DNA of 49,908 bases from an uncultured Clostridia bacterium (GCA_947624525.1 CANQKT010000004.1:1-49908), one strand, 5' to 3'. Positions 1 through 9,455 are shown, numbered from the stretch's first letter. Translations and numbers: made by a program. Notes: generated from the sequence alone by a model not told the origin.

Positions 1-79
1 CTATTATATCTTGTGCTCCTTTTGATTTCTTATCAAAGAAATTTTTTACTTTAGTATTTTCTATTTTTCTCACCTCCAT
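1..79 (-). other. Possible 5' end of a minus-strand gene cut by the window edge
   Basis: Reading leftward from an ATG at 79, a frame stays open to the window edge and encodes a basic N-terminus beginning MEVRKIENTKVKNFF. A perfect-looking GGAGGTGAG lies at 77-69, but it overlaps the start of this frame and no ATG, GTG or TTG follows it at normal spacing, so the start is uncertain. The terminator at 81-123 lies directly upstream, which fits a new transcription unit. I do not recognise the product. Confidence 0.3.
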
Positions 80-80
80 T

Positions 81-123
81 AAAAAAAGATGCATATAATT
101 TTTTTAATTAATGCATCTTTTTT
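81..123. terminator. Bidirectional intrinsic terminator
   Basis: A 13-14 bp stem runs from AAAAAAAGATGCAT (81-94) to ATGCATCTTTTTT (111-123), with A- and T-runs on both flanks. It would end the minus-strand fragment whose stop is at 130-132. Confidence 0.7.
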
Positions 124-129
124 ATTTTA

Positions 130-249
130 TTAAATATCATCAATAGCAATAGCAAATTCAAACTTAACCTCTTGTGTCCCATGAACTCTACGCTTTACAA
201 ATTGATTAGATGTTCTATTAATTATCTGGGTCTGTTTAGAGCGTCCCAT
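130..249 (-). pseudogene. C-terminal remnant of an unrecognised protein
   Basis: An open frame of 39 codons ends with TAA at 132-130 and reads ...RRVHGTQEVKFEFAIAIDDI at its C-terminus. It is followed at once by a good terminator (81-123), as a real gene end would be. The first ATG at 249 has no ribosome binding site. Upstream of it the sequence becomes the antisense of the spoIVA fragment, so the 5' part of this gene seems to be missing. The product is not recognised. The alternative is a chance frame; the terminator position argues mildly against that. Confidence 0.35.
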
Positions 250-529
250 ACACATGATTCGTGCTGATATTGAAACTGAGGTATCTCCTATAGTTGGTAG
301 TGAAAAACAATCTGAGGAACTTGTTAATTATTTACTTTCTGAATTTGAAAGTGATCCTAAGAAGATTTGGGAATCAAATATTTTTGGTAAAAGTTTACAT
401 GAACTAGTTAATGAAGGATTACAAAACAAGTTATGCAGAATGCCAGAAGACTCTCAGGCGAAATTGCAGGAGACTTTGGAGCGTATTGTTAATGAGGGAA
501 GCAGTGGATTGATTTGTATTATATTGTAA
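245..529 (+). pseudogene. spoIVA: spoIVA 3' fragment (stage IV sporulation protein A, C-terminus only)
   Basis: The frame encodes the last roughly 95 residues of SpoIVA, the ATPase that builds the basement layer of the spore coat around the forespore. Diagnostic stretches are IETEVSPIVG, KIWESNIFGKSLHELVNEG, LQETLERIVNEG and the C-terminal GLICIIL. SpoIVA is normally about 490 residues, so some 80 % is absent, including the N-terminal GTPase-like ATP-binding domain. Similarity can be traced back only to about position 245; a stop lies in frame at 203-205. The ATG at 254 is internal in the family (it matches the M of the conserved IHM) and has no Shine-Dalgarno. A functional copy would have to be elsewhere. 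The clean C-terminus suggests recent truncation or an assembly junction. Confidence 0.85.
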
Positions 530-540
530 TATTTTAAAAA

Positions 541-566
541 GGGCACCTATACTAATATAGGTGCCC
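541..566 (+). terminator. Terminator hairpin after spoIVA fragment
   Basis: GGGCACCTAT (541-550) pairs perfectly with ATAGGTGCCC (557-566) across a 6-nt loop, 11 bases after the spoIVA stop. The following T-run is poor. Confidence 0.6.
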
Positions 567-658
567 TAAAACTTTCTACTAAAATCCTATCAACAAAAAT
601 ATAATATATTTTATCCATGTTATCAGAATATGCAATACTATACAAATCCAAAAAAAAT

Positions 659-687
659 ACATATTTTCAAAATTTTTGCAAATACTA
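659..687 (+). promoter_or_regulatory. Candidate sigma-G-type promoter of the gerK operon
   Basis: ACATA at 659-663 and AATACTA at 681-687 are separated by 17 bases. They resemble the forespore sigma-G elements (GHATR, 17-18 bases, CATNHTA). The same AATACTA -10 occurs before gpr at 18315-18321. Placement 38 bases before gerKA fits a forespore-expressed receptor. This is pattern matching only. Confidence 0.4.
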
Positions 688-725
688 CAAATAATTATCA
701 AAAATAGAAAGGATACAACTCAACT

Positions 726-2444
726 ATGAATCAAAATAACATTTTCAAAAAAATCTACAATCAATTTTTCAAATATAGCCCCCAAAATGAATACAATTTC
801 TTCTTAACCACTGAAAATGTAAAAGACATAGAAAATACTCCTGTTTCCCCTGCAAAAGATTTAGAGCCAACCAATTTTTACACTAATATACAAGAAAACC
901 TTAACTTCATAAAAACAAAATACAATAGCCTTATAAATAGTGACATAATTATTCGTGAATTTGTAATAACAGCAAGAAATAAAGAATACAATGCTGCAAT
1001 AATTTATATAGATGGAATGGTGGAATCTAAGATTATAAACGCCTCTGTATTAAACCCTCTTATGCTACGAAATAGAGCCAATACTTACACAGGGGATGAA
1101 AAAGAAATAGTCTCAGAATTCAATAATAATGATGTTGTAATTAGAAAGGTAAAAAAATTTAATTTACAAAACTATATTATGGACCATCTTATTCCACAAA
1201 ACGATGTTAAACATATAGAAAAATTTGAGGAAGCTTTTTCAGGAATAAATATGGGAAACTGCTTTTTGCTTGTAGATACTATAAATGTTGGGTTTGATAT
1301 TGATGTAAAAGGTTTTAAGCAAAGAAGTATAAGTAATCCTCAAAATGAAATTGTAATAAGGGGTTCTCAAGAGGCATTCGTAGAAAACATAAGAACTAAT
1401 ACTTCAATGATACGAAGAATAATTAATAATGAGAACTTAGTAATTGAAAATTGCTCTGTTGGGAAAATTACAAAAACTAAAGTTGCAATATGCTATTTAA
1501 AAGATATTACAAATAATGATTTAGTTGCAGAAGTAAAATATAGAATTAATAATCTTGACATAGATCATCTAACATCATCTGGACAACTTGAGCAATTAAT
1601 TCAAGATAATTCAAGCAGTTTATTCCCTCAAATCATGGGAACAGAAAGACCTGACAAAACAGTAAATCATTTATTAGAAGGAAGAGTAGTTATTTTAGTG
1701 AATGGTACGCCCTATGCTTTAATTGCTCCTAGTGTTTTATCTGATTTCATGTCATCACCTGAAGACGCAAATTTCAAATTTCAATTTTCAAATTTATTGA
1801 GATTAATTAGACTTGTTGCAATATTTTTTGCACTCTTTTTACCAGGAATATATGTTGCAGTAACAGCATATCATGTTGAATTGCTACCCACTGAGCTACT
1901 CTATACTATAGAAGCAGCTCGCGAAACTGTACCCTTTCCAACCATTGTAGAAATTCTGCTTATGGAGGTTTCATTTGAACTAATTCGTGAAGCTGGTTTA
2001 CGTGTTCCTTCTCCTATAGGTCCAACTATTGGCATCGTTGGTGGTCTTATACTTGGTGATGCAGCTGTTAATGCTCATCTTGTTAGCCCTGTATTGATTA
2101 TAATAGTTGCTATTACTGCTATATGCTCATTTAGTATACCTGATTTTACTTTAAATTTTACAATAAGAATTTGCAGATTCATATATATTTTCTTAGGTTA
2201 TCTAGCTGGATTTTTGGGAATTGCTATTGGTTTGTTTTTACAAATAGTATTTTTGTGTAACTTAAAGTCCTTTGGCGCTCCATATATTACTCCTTATATG
2301 TTACACAATAATAAGCGAACTGCAACTTCATATTTTATGCCTATAATTTGGAAAAGAGAAAATCGTTCTAATGTGGTGAGTCCTAAAAAGAAATATTCTC
2401 AAGGAAAAATTAGTATGCTATGGAAAAGTAATAAGGTTAAATAA
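726..2444 (+). CDS. gerKA: Spore germination receptor subunit A (GerKA/GerAA family)
   Basis: A 572-residue GerA-family A subunit, the usual family size of about 480-570. The N-terminal 340 residues are soluble. From about residue 358 follow membrane helices, including one with FFALFLPGIYVAV and the family signature region LMEVSFELIREAGLRVPSPIGPTIGIVGGLILGDAAV in two parts near residues 405-450. The C-terminal tail is basic. With the B and C subunits it forms an inner spore-membrane receptor or channel for nutrient germinants. It is first in the gerK operon, with AAAGGAT about 12 bases before the ATG and a sigma-G-like promoter upstream. The germinant cannot be inferred. Confidence 0.95.
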   Translation: MNQNNIFKKIYNQFFKYSPQNEYNFFLTTENVKDIENTPVSPAKDLEPTNFYTNIQENLNFIKTKYNSLINSDIIIREFVITARNKEYNAAIIYIDGMVESKIINASVLNPLMLRNRANTYTGDEKEIVSEFNNNDVVIRKVKKFNLQNYIMDHLIPQNDVKHIEKFEEAFSGINMGNCFLLVDTINVGFDIDVKGFKQRSISNPQNEIVIRGSQEAFVENIRTNTSMIRRIINNENLVIENCSVGKITKTKVAICYLKDITNNDLVAEVKYRINNLDIDHLTSSGQLEQLIQDNSSSLFPQIMGTERPDKTVNHLLEGRVVILVNGTPYALIAPSVLSDFMSSPEDANFKFQFSNLLRLIRLVAIFFALFLPGIYVAVTAYHVELLPTELLYTIEAARETVPFPTIVEILLMEVSFELIREAGLRVPSPIGPTIGIVGGLILGDAAVNAHLVSPVLIIIVAITAICSFSIPDFTLNFTIRICRFIYIFLGYLAGFLGIAIGLFLQIVFLCNLKSFGAPYITPYMLHNNKRTATSYFMPIIWKRENRSNVVSPKKKYSQGKISMLWKSNKVK

Positions 2445-2661
2445 TTGAATAAACAATTTATTTGGTTGAAAAAAAATCAAATAATAAAATAAATTATTCA
2501 TTTGGTTATAGATAAAAAAACAATAAATTTATATAACATAAGTATTAATTCCTATAATTTTGGCTATAATTTAAATAAATTATAACACTAAAATGGCATG
2601 ATATAAGGTTTTGGGTTAACTTTAAACCTAAATATATTATACAAGGAGGAAATTTACCCTA
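2445..2661 (+). other. AT-rich gerKA-gerKB spacer
   Basis: This 217-base gap is long for an operon spacer. It holds a near-direct repeat (AATAAACAATTTATTTGGTT near 2450 and AATAAATTATTCATTTGGTT near 2488) and a weak hairpin, and it ends with AAGGAGGAAATTT, the ribosome binding site of gerKB. I see no clear promoter or terminator. Confidence 0.4.
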
Positions 2662-3766
2662 ATGAACTCGGAAAAAATCGGATTTATTGAAGCTATTGCA
2701 TTGGTTTCAATAGTTATTACTAATAAAATAATATTAAACACACCAAAAGATATCATATCTAGCACTCGGTTCTTCTGCATGGCTAAACTCTTTATTCGTA
2801 TCTGTTGTGGCTGTTTTAGTTACTTGGTTTATAGCTTATTTATTTAAAAAATTTCAGGGTAAGGACATTTTAGATGTTTGCGAATTTTTAGGTGGTAATA
2901 CATTAAAAGTTATTATGGGTATTTTCTATATATTTTTACTGATACTTGTTCCAATGTTTGTTATCAAGAATTTCTCTGAAACATTGCAATTGATTTACTT
3001 CAAATCATCACCATTAATCTATATAGTATTATTTTTTATTATAAGTAGCACAATTGCCAATAAATTCTCTATAAAGGTATTAGCTAAAGTAAATCTTATG
3101 ATAATCCCTATAGTTTTTATCAGCATTTTAGTTATACTTTTATCATCAATAAAAAACTTTACACCACAGCGTATATTTCCTATTCTGGGTTACGGAGTAA
3201 ATGAGACATTTTTTATGGGATTAAGTAATCTATTTAGTTTTTCGGGAATATGTTATCTGCTTTTTCTTAACCCTTTTCTTAATAAAACAACTGAATTCAA
3301 AAAAATATCCATTATTTCAATGATAATCTCTGGAATATACTTATTTTTAAGTGTAACGTGTATTTTGTTATCTCTTACATTTACATTTAAAAGTGGAGAA
3401 TCATTTTCGCTATATTTATTAACTAGAAATTTGGAATTTGGTAGATTTATTCAGAGAATAGATGCTGTTTTCATTTTAATATGGATTATTTCTACAGTTT
3501 CTTATATTAGTATTGCTGTATATTTTTGTATATATATTTTTAAAAAATTAACTAAAATATGTGATTCCAGTTCTATAAATTATACCATTAACCTACTTAT
3601 ATTATCACTTATAATTTTACCAAGTAATATTGCCACTTTGAATAATATAATTGGAAAAGTATTTAAAATTAGCACTCTAATTTTGATATTTGGCTTTAGT
3701 ACACTTGTTCTTATTTTAGCTAATTTAAAACTTAATTTTATTAATAAAAAGAAAGGAAAAGTATGA
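2662..3766 (+). CDS. gerKB: Spore germination receptor subunit B (GerKB), needs +1 frameshift at 2767
   Basis: Multi-pass membrane transporter-like B subunit of the GerA family (APC superfamily fold). The ATG at 2662 follows AAGGAGG. The initial frame gives 35 conserved residues (MNSEKIGFIEAIALV... ISST) and then meets the codon CGG at 2767-2769; in that frame it stops at 2847. Skipping the C at 2767 continues directly as GSSAWLNSLFVSVVAVLVTWFIAYLF and stays open to 3766. The joined product is 367 residues, the normal size for GerAB proteins, with about ten hydrophobic helices. An ATG at 2807 lies inside a helix and is not the start. No other defect is visible, so translation by frameshifting is more likely than a decaying gene. 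Confidence 0.9.
2767..2769 (+). other. CGG +1 frameshift site 1 (gerKB)
   Basis: The context is AGC ACT CGG TTC. Family similarity requires AGC ACT (C) GGT TCT TCT GCA TGG. The single surplus base is the C of an in-frame CGG, and the next codon after the shift is GGT (Gly). Confidence 0.85.
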
Positions 3767-3777
3767 TAGGCTCATAC
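3761..3777 (+). promoter_or_regulatory. Hairpin between Shine-Dalgarno and gerKC start
   Basis: GTATGA (3761-3766) pairs with TCATAC (3772-3777), between GAAAGGAAAA and the gerKC ATG at 3791. The stem contains the gerKB stop codon. It is the weakest member of the hairpin-in-leader group. Confidence 0.35.
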
Positions 3778-3790
3778 ATTTTATGGTATT

Positions 3791-5132
3791 ATGAAGACTA
3801 AATTTCTCGTATTTTTATGTATATTATCAATAATTCTTACTCTACTTTCTGGTTGCTACGATTACAGAGGTATTGAAGACTTAGCGTATGCTACTGCTAT
3901 GGGCTTGGATGTATCAGAAGATAAAGATTTAAATTTAACTTTACAGTTTTCTATTCCAAGTTCTAGTTCAGAATCCGGAAGTAGTCAATCAAGTAAAACA
4001 GATTCTATCAGTGTTGGTTGTAGTAGTATAAGTTCTGGAATTGGTTTAATAAATAGTTATATTAGTAAAGAGGTAAATTTAGCTCATTGTAAGGTTATTG
4101 TTATGTCTGAGGAACTAGCTGCAAAAGGAATATCAGAATATTTAGATACCTTGGCTAACAATGTTGAAATTCGTCCTGATTGCAATATTATTATATCAAG
4201 ATGTCCTGCCAAAGATTTTATAAAAAACGCTTCACCTTCTATTGAAACATTAACTGCAAGATATTATGAAGTTGCTTTAAATTCAAGCGAATATACGGGA
4301 TATACAACTTCGACAATATTAGATGATTTCTTGAGTGCTATTAAGAGTACTTATGAACAAGGTCATGCTATTTTAGGGGGTGTGAATACTGGTGGTGATT
4401 CTAGTGCTGGAGGTTCTAGCAGTAACTCTAGTAGTGAATCCAGTGGTGAGAGCTCTGGTGGTCAAAGCAGTAATGGTTCTGAAACAGGAAACACTGATAA
4501 CCAAAATAATGGTAATTCGAGTTATTCTGAGAAGTCTGATAGTGGATCAGATAGTAACTCCAAAGCGAATGAAACCCCAATTGAAGATTCGGAGCGGAGT
4601 AGAAACTTTCGGCACAGCTGTTTTCTTTGGTGACAAATTAGTGGGAGAATTAACTGGTATGGAAACAATTTGCTATCTATTAGTCACTAACAATTTGAAA
4701 ACCTGTACTATTTCAATTCCAAATCCATTTAATAATAATTCTACAATAGATTTACGTATAAATCAAAAGAAAAAGCCAAAGATAGATTTGGAATTTATAA
4801 ATGGATCTCCATATATTTCAATAGAAGTATTTTTAGAAGGATTTGGACTTTCTTTAGACGAATACACAAATTATGATTCTATTGAAGATATAAAAAGTAT
4901 AAATGAATATACTGAAGAATATCTAAAAGTACAGTTAGAAAATTATCTATATAAGACTTCTAAAGAATTCAACTCTGACATTTCTGGTTTTGGCAAATAT
5001 GCTTTATCTAAATATTTAACTTGGGATGAATGGACTAATTCCAACTGGCTTAATAACTATAAAAATGCTTTTTTTGATGTAAAAGTTAATATGTATGTAA
5101 ATTCTGGTTACGAATTTAATAAATCACCTTAA
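3791..5132 (+). CDS. gerKC: Spore germination lipoprotein subunit C (GerKC), needs +1 frameshift at 4595
   Basis: GerAC-family lipoprotein. The signal peptide ends in the lipobox LLSGC (Cys22). Then follow the family features YDYRGIEDLAYATAMGLD, HCKVIVMSEELA and ILDDFLSAI. Residues about 197-266 are an unusual Ser/Gly/Asn linker. At 4595-4597 the frame meets CGG and would end at 4633. Skipping the C gives GVETFGTAVFFGDKLVGEL, the conserved start of the C-terminal GerAC domain, open to 5132. The joined product is 446 residues, longer than the usual 370-400 because of the linker. The start is the only ATG after AAAGG in this frame. It overlaps nothing and follows gerKB by 24 bases. Confidence 0.9.
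4595..4597 (+). other. CGG +1 frameshift site 2 (gerKC)
   Basis: The context is TCG GAG CGG AGT AGA. Similarity requires TCG GAG (C) GGA GTA GAA ACT. Again one surplus C begins an in-frame CGG, and the shifted codon is GGA (Gly). Confidence 0.85.
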
Positions 5133-5169
5133 TTTTTAATACAATCGATTATGTATTAGGAGGATTTTC

Positions 5170-5334
5170 ATGAAAATTTTAGTTTGTATTTTGAGTATTT
5201 GGATTTTAATTAAAAATCTCTCTTACGCAGTGTATGAATATAAAGTTAATAATAATGTTAGTGGTAGTTTGTCTATTGCAATTTTTAATGTAGTATGTTT
5301 TGTATTTGCTAATATAGCAATATTCTTATTATAA
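5170..5334 (+). CDS. Small GerK operon membrane protein, D-subunit-like
   Basis: A 54-residue protein (MKILVCILSIWILIK... to IAIFLL) preceded by a strong TTAGGAGG at 5157-5163. It is predicted to be two hydrophobic helices (about residues 2-20 and 35-54) joined by a short polar loop with VYEYKVNNNVSG. It lies 37 bases after gerKC on the same strand. Small two-helix D subunits are known in some Bacillus gerA-type operons, where they modulate receptor activity. Size, topology and position fit that role, but I cannot show sequence homology by eye. Confidence 0.65.
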   Translation: MKILVCILSIWILIKNLSYAVYEYKVNNNVSGSLSIAIFNVVCFVFANIAIFLL

Positions 5335-5382
5335 TTTATATGCACCTAAAAATATCTCCCCCAAAAAAATTAAAATATACTA

Positions 5383-7581
5383 TCATACTCTTTCAAAAGA
5401 AATTCTCCTCATCTCCTTATTAGCTTCTACTACCCTAATACGAATACTATCCCCAATCCTAAACACCTCATTTGACTTCTCACCAATCAACATTTTATGC
5501 TCTTCATCATATACAAAATATTCATCACCTAAATTCTCAAATCGTATTAATCCCTCAACCGTATTCTCTAGCTCCACAAAAATACCGAAAGCAGTAATAT
5601 TAGAAATTATACCATCAAATTCTTCCCCTATTTTTGACTGCATATATTCAGCTTTTTTAATATCAACACTCTCTCTTTCAACTTTTTGTGCAACCTTTTC
5701 TCTTTCTGATGAAGTCCTTGCATATTTTGTAGCTTCCTCTGAATACCTTTCTAGTTCATCATTAGACAAATTATAATTTTTATCAATATACTTCGATATT
5801 ATTCTGTGTATAAATAAATCTGGATATCTTCTAATAGGTGAAGTAAAATGACAATAATATTTACTAGCTATCCCAAAATGTCCACGATTTTCACTTTCAT
5901 ATTGAGCAATTTTTAAAGTTCTTAAGATTAAATTTGACACAATTCTCTCTTCTGGCTTACCTTTTACTTCTTCTAAAACTTTGGCAAATGCTTTAGGATG
6001 TATATTGTCTTTATTTGTTTTGATTCTATACCCTAAATTCCATATAAATGAATTCAATTCCTTTATTTTTTCCATATCAGGTTCAGGATGAACTCTATAT
6101 ATAAATGGAGCTTCTAACCAATAAAACTTTTCTGCAACAGTTTCATTAGCAATAAGCATAAATTGTTCAATAATCTCATTAGCAAATGTTATTTCATATT
6201 TTTTTACATCTACTGCAACTCCATTTTCATTTAATATAATTTTACTCTCAGGAACATCCAAATCTAAGCTTCCATCTTTTTCTCTTTTATGCTTTAATAC
6301 TAACGCTAATTTTTCCATCAACTTGAAATGCTTAAAATAATCTTTATATTCTTGTATTTCTTTTAAAGTTTGCTGATTAAATTCAAATTCATTCTTATTT
6401 TTGCAATCTTCTTCTTGAGTTTCAGTTTTCTCGTCTAAGCTATTTAAATATTGCAAAATTTTATACACATTAGTATATGACATTCTTTTAGTCACCTTTA
6501 TTATACTTTTACGAATATCTGAAGACACAACTTGTCCTTTATTATTTATTTCCATGATAACAGATAACGCAAATCTATCTTCTCCTTGGTTCAAGCTACA
6601 TATTCCATTTGATAATTCTTTTGGAAGCATAGGAATAACCCTGTCCATCATATAGACACTTGTGCCTCTTAATATAGCCTCATTATCAAGAACAGAATGC
6701 TCTTTTACATAATGGCTTACATCAGCTATATGAACACCTAAAATGTAATTTCCAACATCATTTTTTTCAACACATACAGCATCATCTAAATCTTTAGCAT
6801 CTTCACCATCAATTGTAAATATTTCTTTATCCCTTAAATCCAGTCTGTTTTTTAACTCATTTTCTGTGATTTTAATACTCAATTCTCTCGCTTCCTCTAA
6901 AACAGGCTCTGGAAACTCATATGGCAAATTATATTCTTTAACCAAAGAAAGCATATCAATTCCTGCTTCATCCTTATTTCCTAAAACCTCTATTACCTTT
7001 CCTTCTGCTTTTTTACCATTTTGAGCATATTTTGTGATTTTTACAACAACTTTATTATTATTTTTAGCATTTCCAAAATCTTTTTTTGAAATAAATATAT
7101 CTGTTCCCAAATTCTTATCATCAGGAACAACAAAACCAAAATTTCTGTTATTTTGAAATGTTCCAACTATTTTATCTTTTTCGTGCTTTAGAATTTTGAT
7201 AATCTTCCCTTCCATATGTTGATCTTCATTATTATATGTTTCAATTAATTTGACTACTACCTCGTCTCCATTTAATGCATTATTTATATCACTATTTGCC
7301 ACAAAAATTTCCTCATTAGAGTTTAGTAGCTTAACAAATCCAAATCCTCTTTGATTTAACCTTAATATTCCAGTCTTATAAAGACTATCATCAACTATCA
7401 TGTATTTGCCTTTTTTGGTGGATTGTATTTTATATTCATTTTCCAATTCTTTCAAAAACTGATGAAATTCTGCATACTTTTCTTTAGGTACACCCAATAT
7501 AAAAGCCATTTCCTTTGCTTTCATTGGCACATATTTATCATTAGACATGAATTTTAGGATAATCTCTTTATTCTCCTCCAT
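5383..7581 (-). CDS. rnr: Ribonuclease R (3'-5' exoribonuclease)
   Basis: RNase II/R family enzyme that degrades structured RNA processively and takes part in rRNA and mRNA turnover. It has N-terminal winged-helix and cold-shock OB domains (to about residue 220), the RNB catalytic domain with TIDGEDAKDLDDAV near 260-275, and a C-terminal S1 domain (GIISNITAFGIFVELENTV in part, about 650-725) ending in RRISFERV. The ATG at 7581 is preceded by TTGGAGGAAATA; a TTG four codons earlier is part of that ribosome binding site. At 732 residues it has the usual length but no lysine-rich tail. It lies downstream of secG, as often in Bacillota, but a terminator separates them. Confidence 0.97.
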   Translation of the reverse strand: MEENKEIILKFMSNDKYVPMKAKEMAFILGVPKEKYAEFHQFLKELENEYKIQSTKKGKYMIVDDSLYKTGILRLNQRGFGFVKLLNSNEEIFVANSDINNALNGDEVVVKLIETYNNEDQHMEGKIIKILKHEKDKIVGTFQNNRNFGFVVPDDKNLGTDIFISKKDFGNAKNNNKVVVKITKYAQNGKKAEGKVIEVLGNKDEAGIDMLSLVKEYNLPYEFPEPVLEEARELSIKITENELKNRLDLRDKEIFTIDGEDAKDLDDAVCVEKNDVGNYILGVHIADVSHYVKEHSVLDNEAILRGTSVYMMDRVIPMLPKELSNGICSLNQGEDRFALSVIMEINNKGQVVSSDIRKSIIKVTKRMSYTNVYKILQYLNSLDEKTETQEEDCKNKNEFEFNQQTLKEIQEYKDYFKHFKLMEKLALVLKHKREKDGSLDLDVPESKIILNENGVAVDVKKYEITFANEIIEQFMLIANETVAEKFYWLEAPFIYRVHPEPDMEKIKELNSFIWNLGYRIKTNKDNIHPKAFAKVLEEVKGKPEERIVSNLILRTLKIAQYESENRGHFGIASKYYCHFTSPIRRYPDLFIHRIISKYIDKNYNLSNDELERYSEEATKYARTSSEREKVAQKVERESVDIKKAEYMQSKIGEEFDGIISNITAFGIFVELENTVEGLIRFENLGDEYFVYDEEHKMLIGEKSNEVFRIGDSIRIRVVEANKEMRRISFERV

Positions 7582-7678
7582 TATTTCCTCCAATACTAAT
7601 TTTATATAACTAAATCTTTCAATTTACTATGTTTTAGACTTTAAACTTCATTTTTTATTTATTAAGTTTTAAAATAAA

Positions 7679-7717
7679 AAACTTGATGATTCCATATGCT
7701 ACAAAATCATCAAGTTT
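7679..7717 (-). terminator. Terminator after secG
   Basis: AAACTTGATGATT (7679-7691) and AATCATCAAGTTT (7705-7717) form a 13-bp stem, followed on the minus strand by TTTATTTTAAAA. It separates secG from rnr. Confidence 0.8.
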
Positions 7718-7747
7718 CTAGGATTTATACAAAGTACATCAACTATA

Positions 7748-7999
7748 TTATGCTCCTGCATATAGAATACCTAGCCCAATTGCCACTATTATAAATGCAA
7801 TACCTAACATAACTGTTGTTCTTTTTAGTTTTCCTTCTTTTGTTCTTCCCTTATTTTTTTCATAAAAATTATTTGTAGAAGAACCCATTATTGCTTCAGA
7901 AGGTCCATTCGCATCCTTTGTTTGTATTGTAGCTATTATTATTAAAGCAATACAAATTACTATATAAATTGCTAAAATTATATATCTTGCAGTTGTCAT
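7748..7999 (-). CDS. secG: Preprotein translocase subunit SecG
   Basis: An 83-residue protein with two membrane helices (about 6-24 and 62-81) around a polar loop containing NGPSEAIMGSS, matching SecG, the accessory subunit of the SecYEG channel. The start is preceded by GGAGAGTG. Downstream are a terminator and rnr, the common Bacillota neighbourhood. Confidence 0.92.
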   Translation of the reverse strand: MTTARYIILAIYIVICIALIIIATIQTKDANGPSEAIMGSSTNNFYEKNKGRTKEGKLKRTTVMLGIAFIIVAIGLGILYAGA

Positions 8000-8114
8000 T
8001 TTTTACACTCTCCATTCATATATTTTTTTCTTCAACCATTGTAGCATATCTTTTTTTAAATTGCAAATAATTTATTCAGTTTCTTATTTTTGATAATAAT
8101 GTTTAACACAATTC

Positions 8115-9446
8115 TTATGCTGTTTCCATTCCCTGATCACTTTTTATTCTGACTTTTCTTGTCGTTTTACCAATATCCTTCTTTTCATTTATAATAATTC
8201 TTGGCTTCTCACCATTTAAAACTGTTTCCTTAGTTATTATACATTTTTCTATATTAGGATTTGAAGGTATTTCAAACATTATATCCCTCATAATATCTTC
8301 TAATATTGCACGCAAACCTCTTGCGCCGGTTTTTCTTTCAATAGCCTTATCTACTATAGCTTCCAATGCTTCAGCCTGAAATTCTAACTCTACATCATCT
8401 AATTCAAATAGTTTTTTATATTGTTTTACTAAAGCATTACGTGGCTCTGTAACAATTTTTATTAATGCATTTCTATCTAAGTCTTGTAAAGTTGCTACAA
8501 TAGGCAATCTTCCCACAAATTCGGGTATTAATCCAAATTTTAACAAATCTTGTGGTAATAGTTCGCTAAACACTTTTGTTTTGTCAACTTCTTTCGAACT
8601 TTCTATTTTAGCTCCAAAGCCAATAGACTTTTTTCCAATTCTATCATTTATTAGTTTTTCTAATCCTTCAAAAGCACCTCCACAAATAAATAATATATTT
8701 TCTGTATTTATTTGTAAGAATTCCTGATGTGGATGTTTTCTTCCACCTTGAGGAGGAACTGACGCTACTGTTCCTTCAATAATTTTTAATAATGCCTGCT
8801 GAACGCCCTCACCACTTACATCTCTAGTAATTGAAGGATTCTCTGATTTTCTTGTTATTTTGTCTATTTCATCAATGTATATAATACCTTTTTCTGCTTT
8901 TGATATATCATAATCTGCTGCCTGAATTAATTTTAACAAAATATTCTCTACATCTTCTCCTACGTATCCCGCTTCTGTTAAAGTTGTTGCATCAGCAATT
9001 GCAAATGGTACATTTAAGACTTTTGCTAAAGTTTGTGCTAACAATGTTTTTCCACATCCAGTTGGTCCTAATAATAATATATTACTTTTTTGGATTTCTA
9101 TAGTATTACTATTATTATTTTTTTCCATAATATATTCATTATTGTTTATTCTTTTATAATGATTATATACTGCAACAGAGAGCGTTTTTTTAGCATCTTC
9201 TTGACCTATAACATATTCATCTAAAACACTCTTTATTTGAGCTGGCGTAGGCAATTTTTCTTCTTCACTTAATGTGTATGTCATATCTGGGTCCTCATAT
9301 AAATCGTCTTCAATAATATTATTACATACTCCTATACATTCATTACAAATATAAACACCAGGCCCTGCAATAATTCTCTCAACAGCTTCTTGTGTTTTAC
9401 CACAAAAAGAGCATCTGATCATTCTATTTTGTTCTTTATTTGGCAT
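8115..9446 (-). CDS. clpX: ATP-dependent Clp protease ATP-binding subunit ClpX
   Basis: AAA+ unfoldase that feeds substrates to ClpP. It has an N-terminal zinc-binding domain with CSFCGKT and CNECIGVC (residues 12-40), Walker A GPTGCGKT near 127-134, Walker B IIYIDEID near 188-195, the [16 protein letters not shown] segment, and a sensor-2 GARGLR near 375. The 443 residues are slightly longer than usual because of a C-terminal tail. It is encoded after clpP with 126 bases between. The leader between its Shine-Dalgarno and AUG contains a stable hairpin. Confidence 0.97.
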   Translation of the reverse strand: MPNKEQNRMIRCSFCGKTQEAVERIIAGPGVYICNECIGVCNNIIEDDLYEDPDMTYTLSEEEKLPTPAQIKSVLDEYVIGQEDAKKTLSVAVYNHYKRINNNEYIMEKNNNSNTIEIQKSNILLLGPTGCGKTLLAQTLAKVLNVPFAIADATTLTEAGYVGEDVENILLKLIQAADYDISKAEKGIIYIDEIDKITRKSENPSITRDVSGEGVQQALLKIIEGTVASVPPQGGRKHPHQEFLQINTENILFICGGAFEGLEKLINDRIGKKSIGFGAKIESSKEVDKTKVFSELLPQDLLKFGLIPEFVGRLPIVATLQDLDRNALIKIVTEPRNALVKQYKKLFELDDVELEFQAEALEAIVDKAIERKTGARGLRAILEDIMRDIMFEIPSNPNIEKCIITKETVLNGEKPRIIINEKKDIGKTTRKVRIKSDQGMETA

Positions 9447-9455
9447 ATTTATCTT

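Noticed and set aside
2662..5132. gerKB and gerKC as ordinary decaying pseudogenes
   Set aside because: Each has only one defect, at a CGG, and the sequence on both sides keeps family features and full length. A decaying operon would carry stops and other indels.
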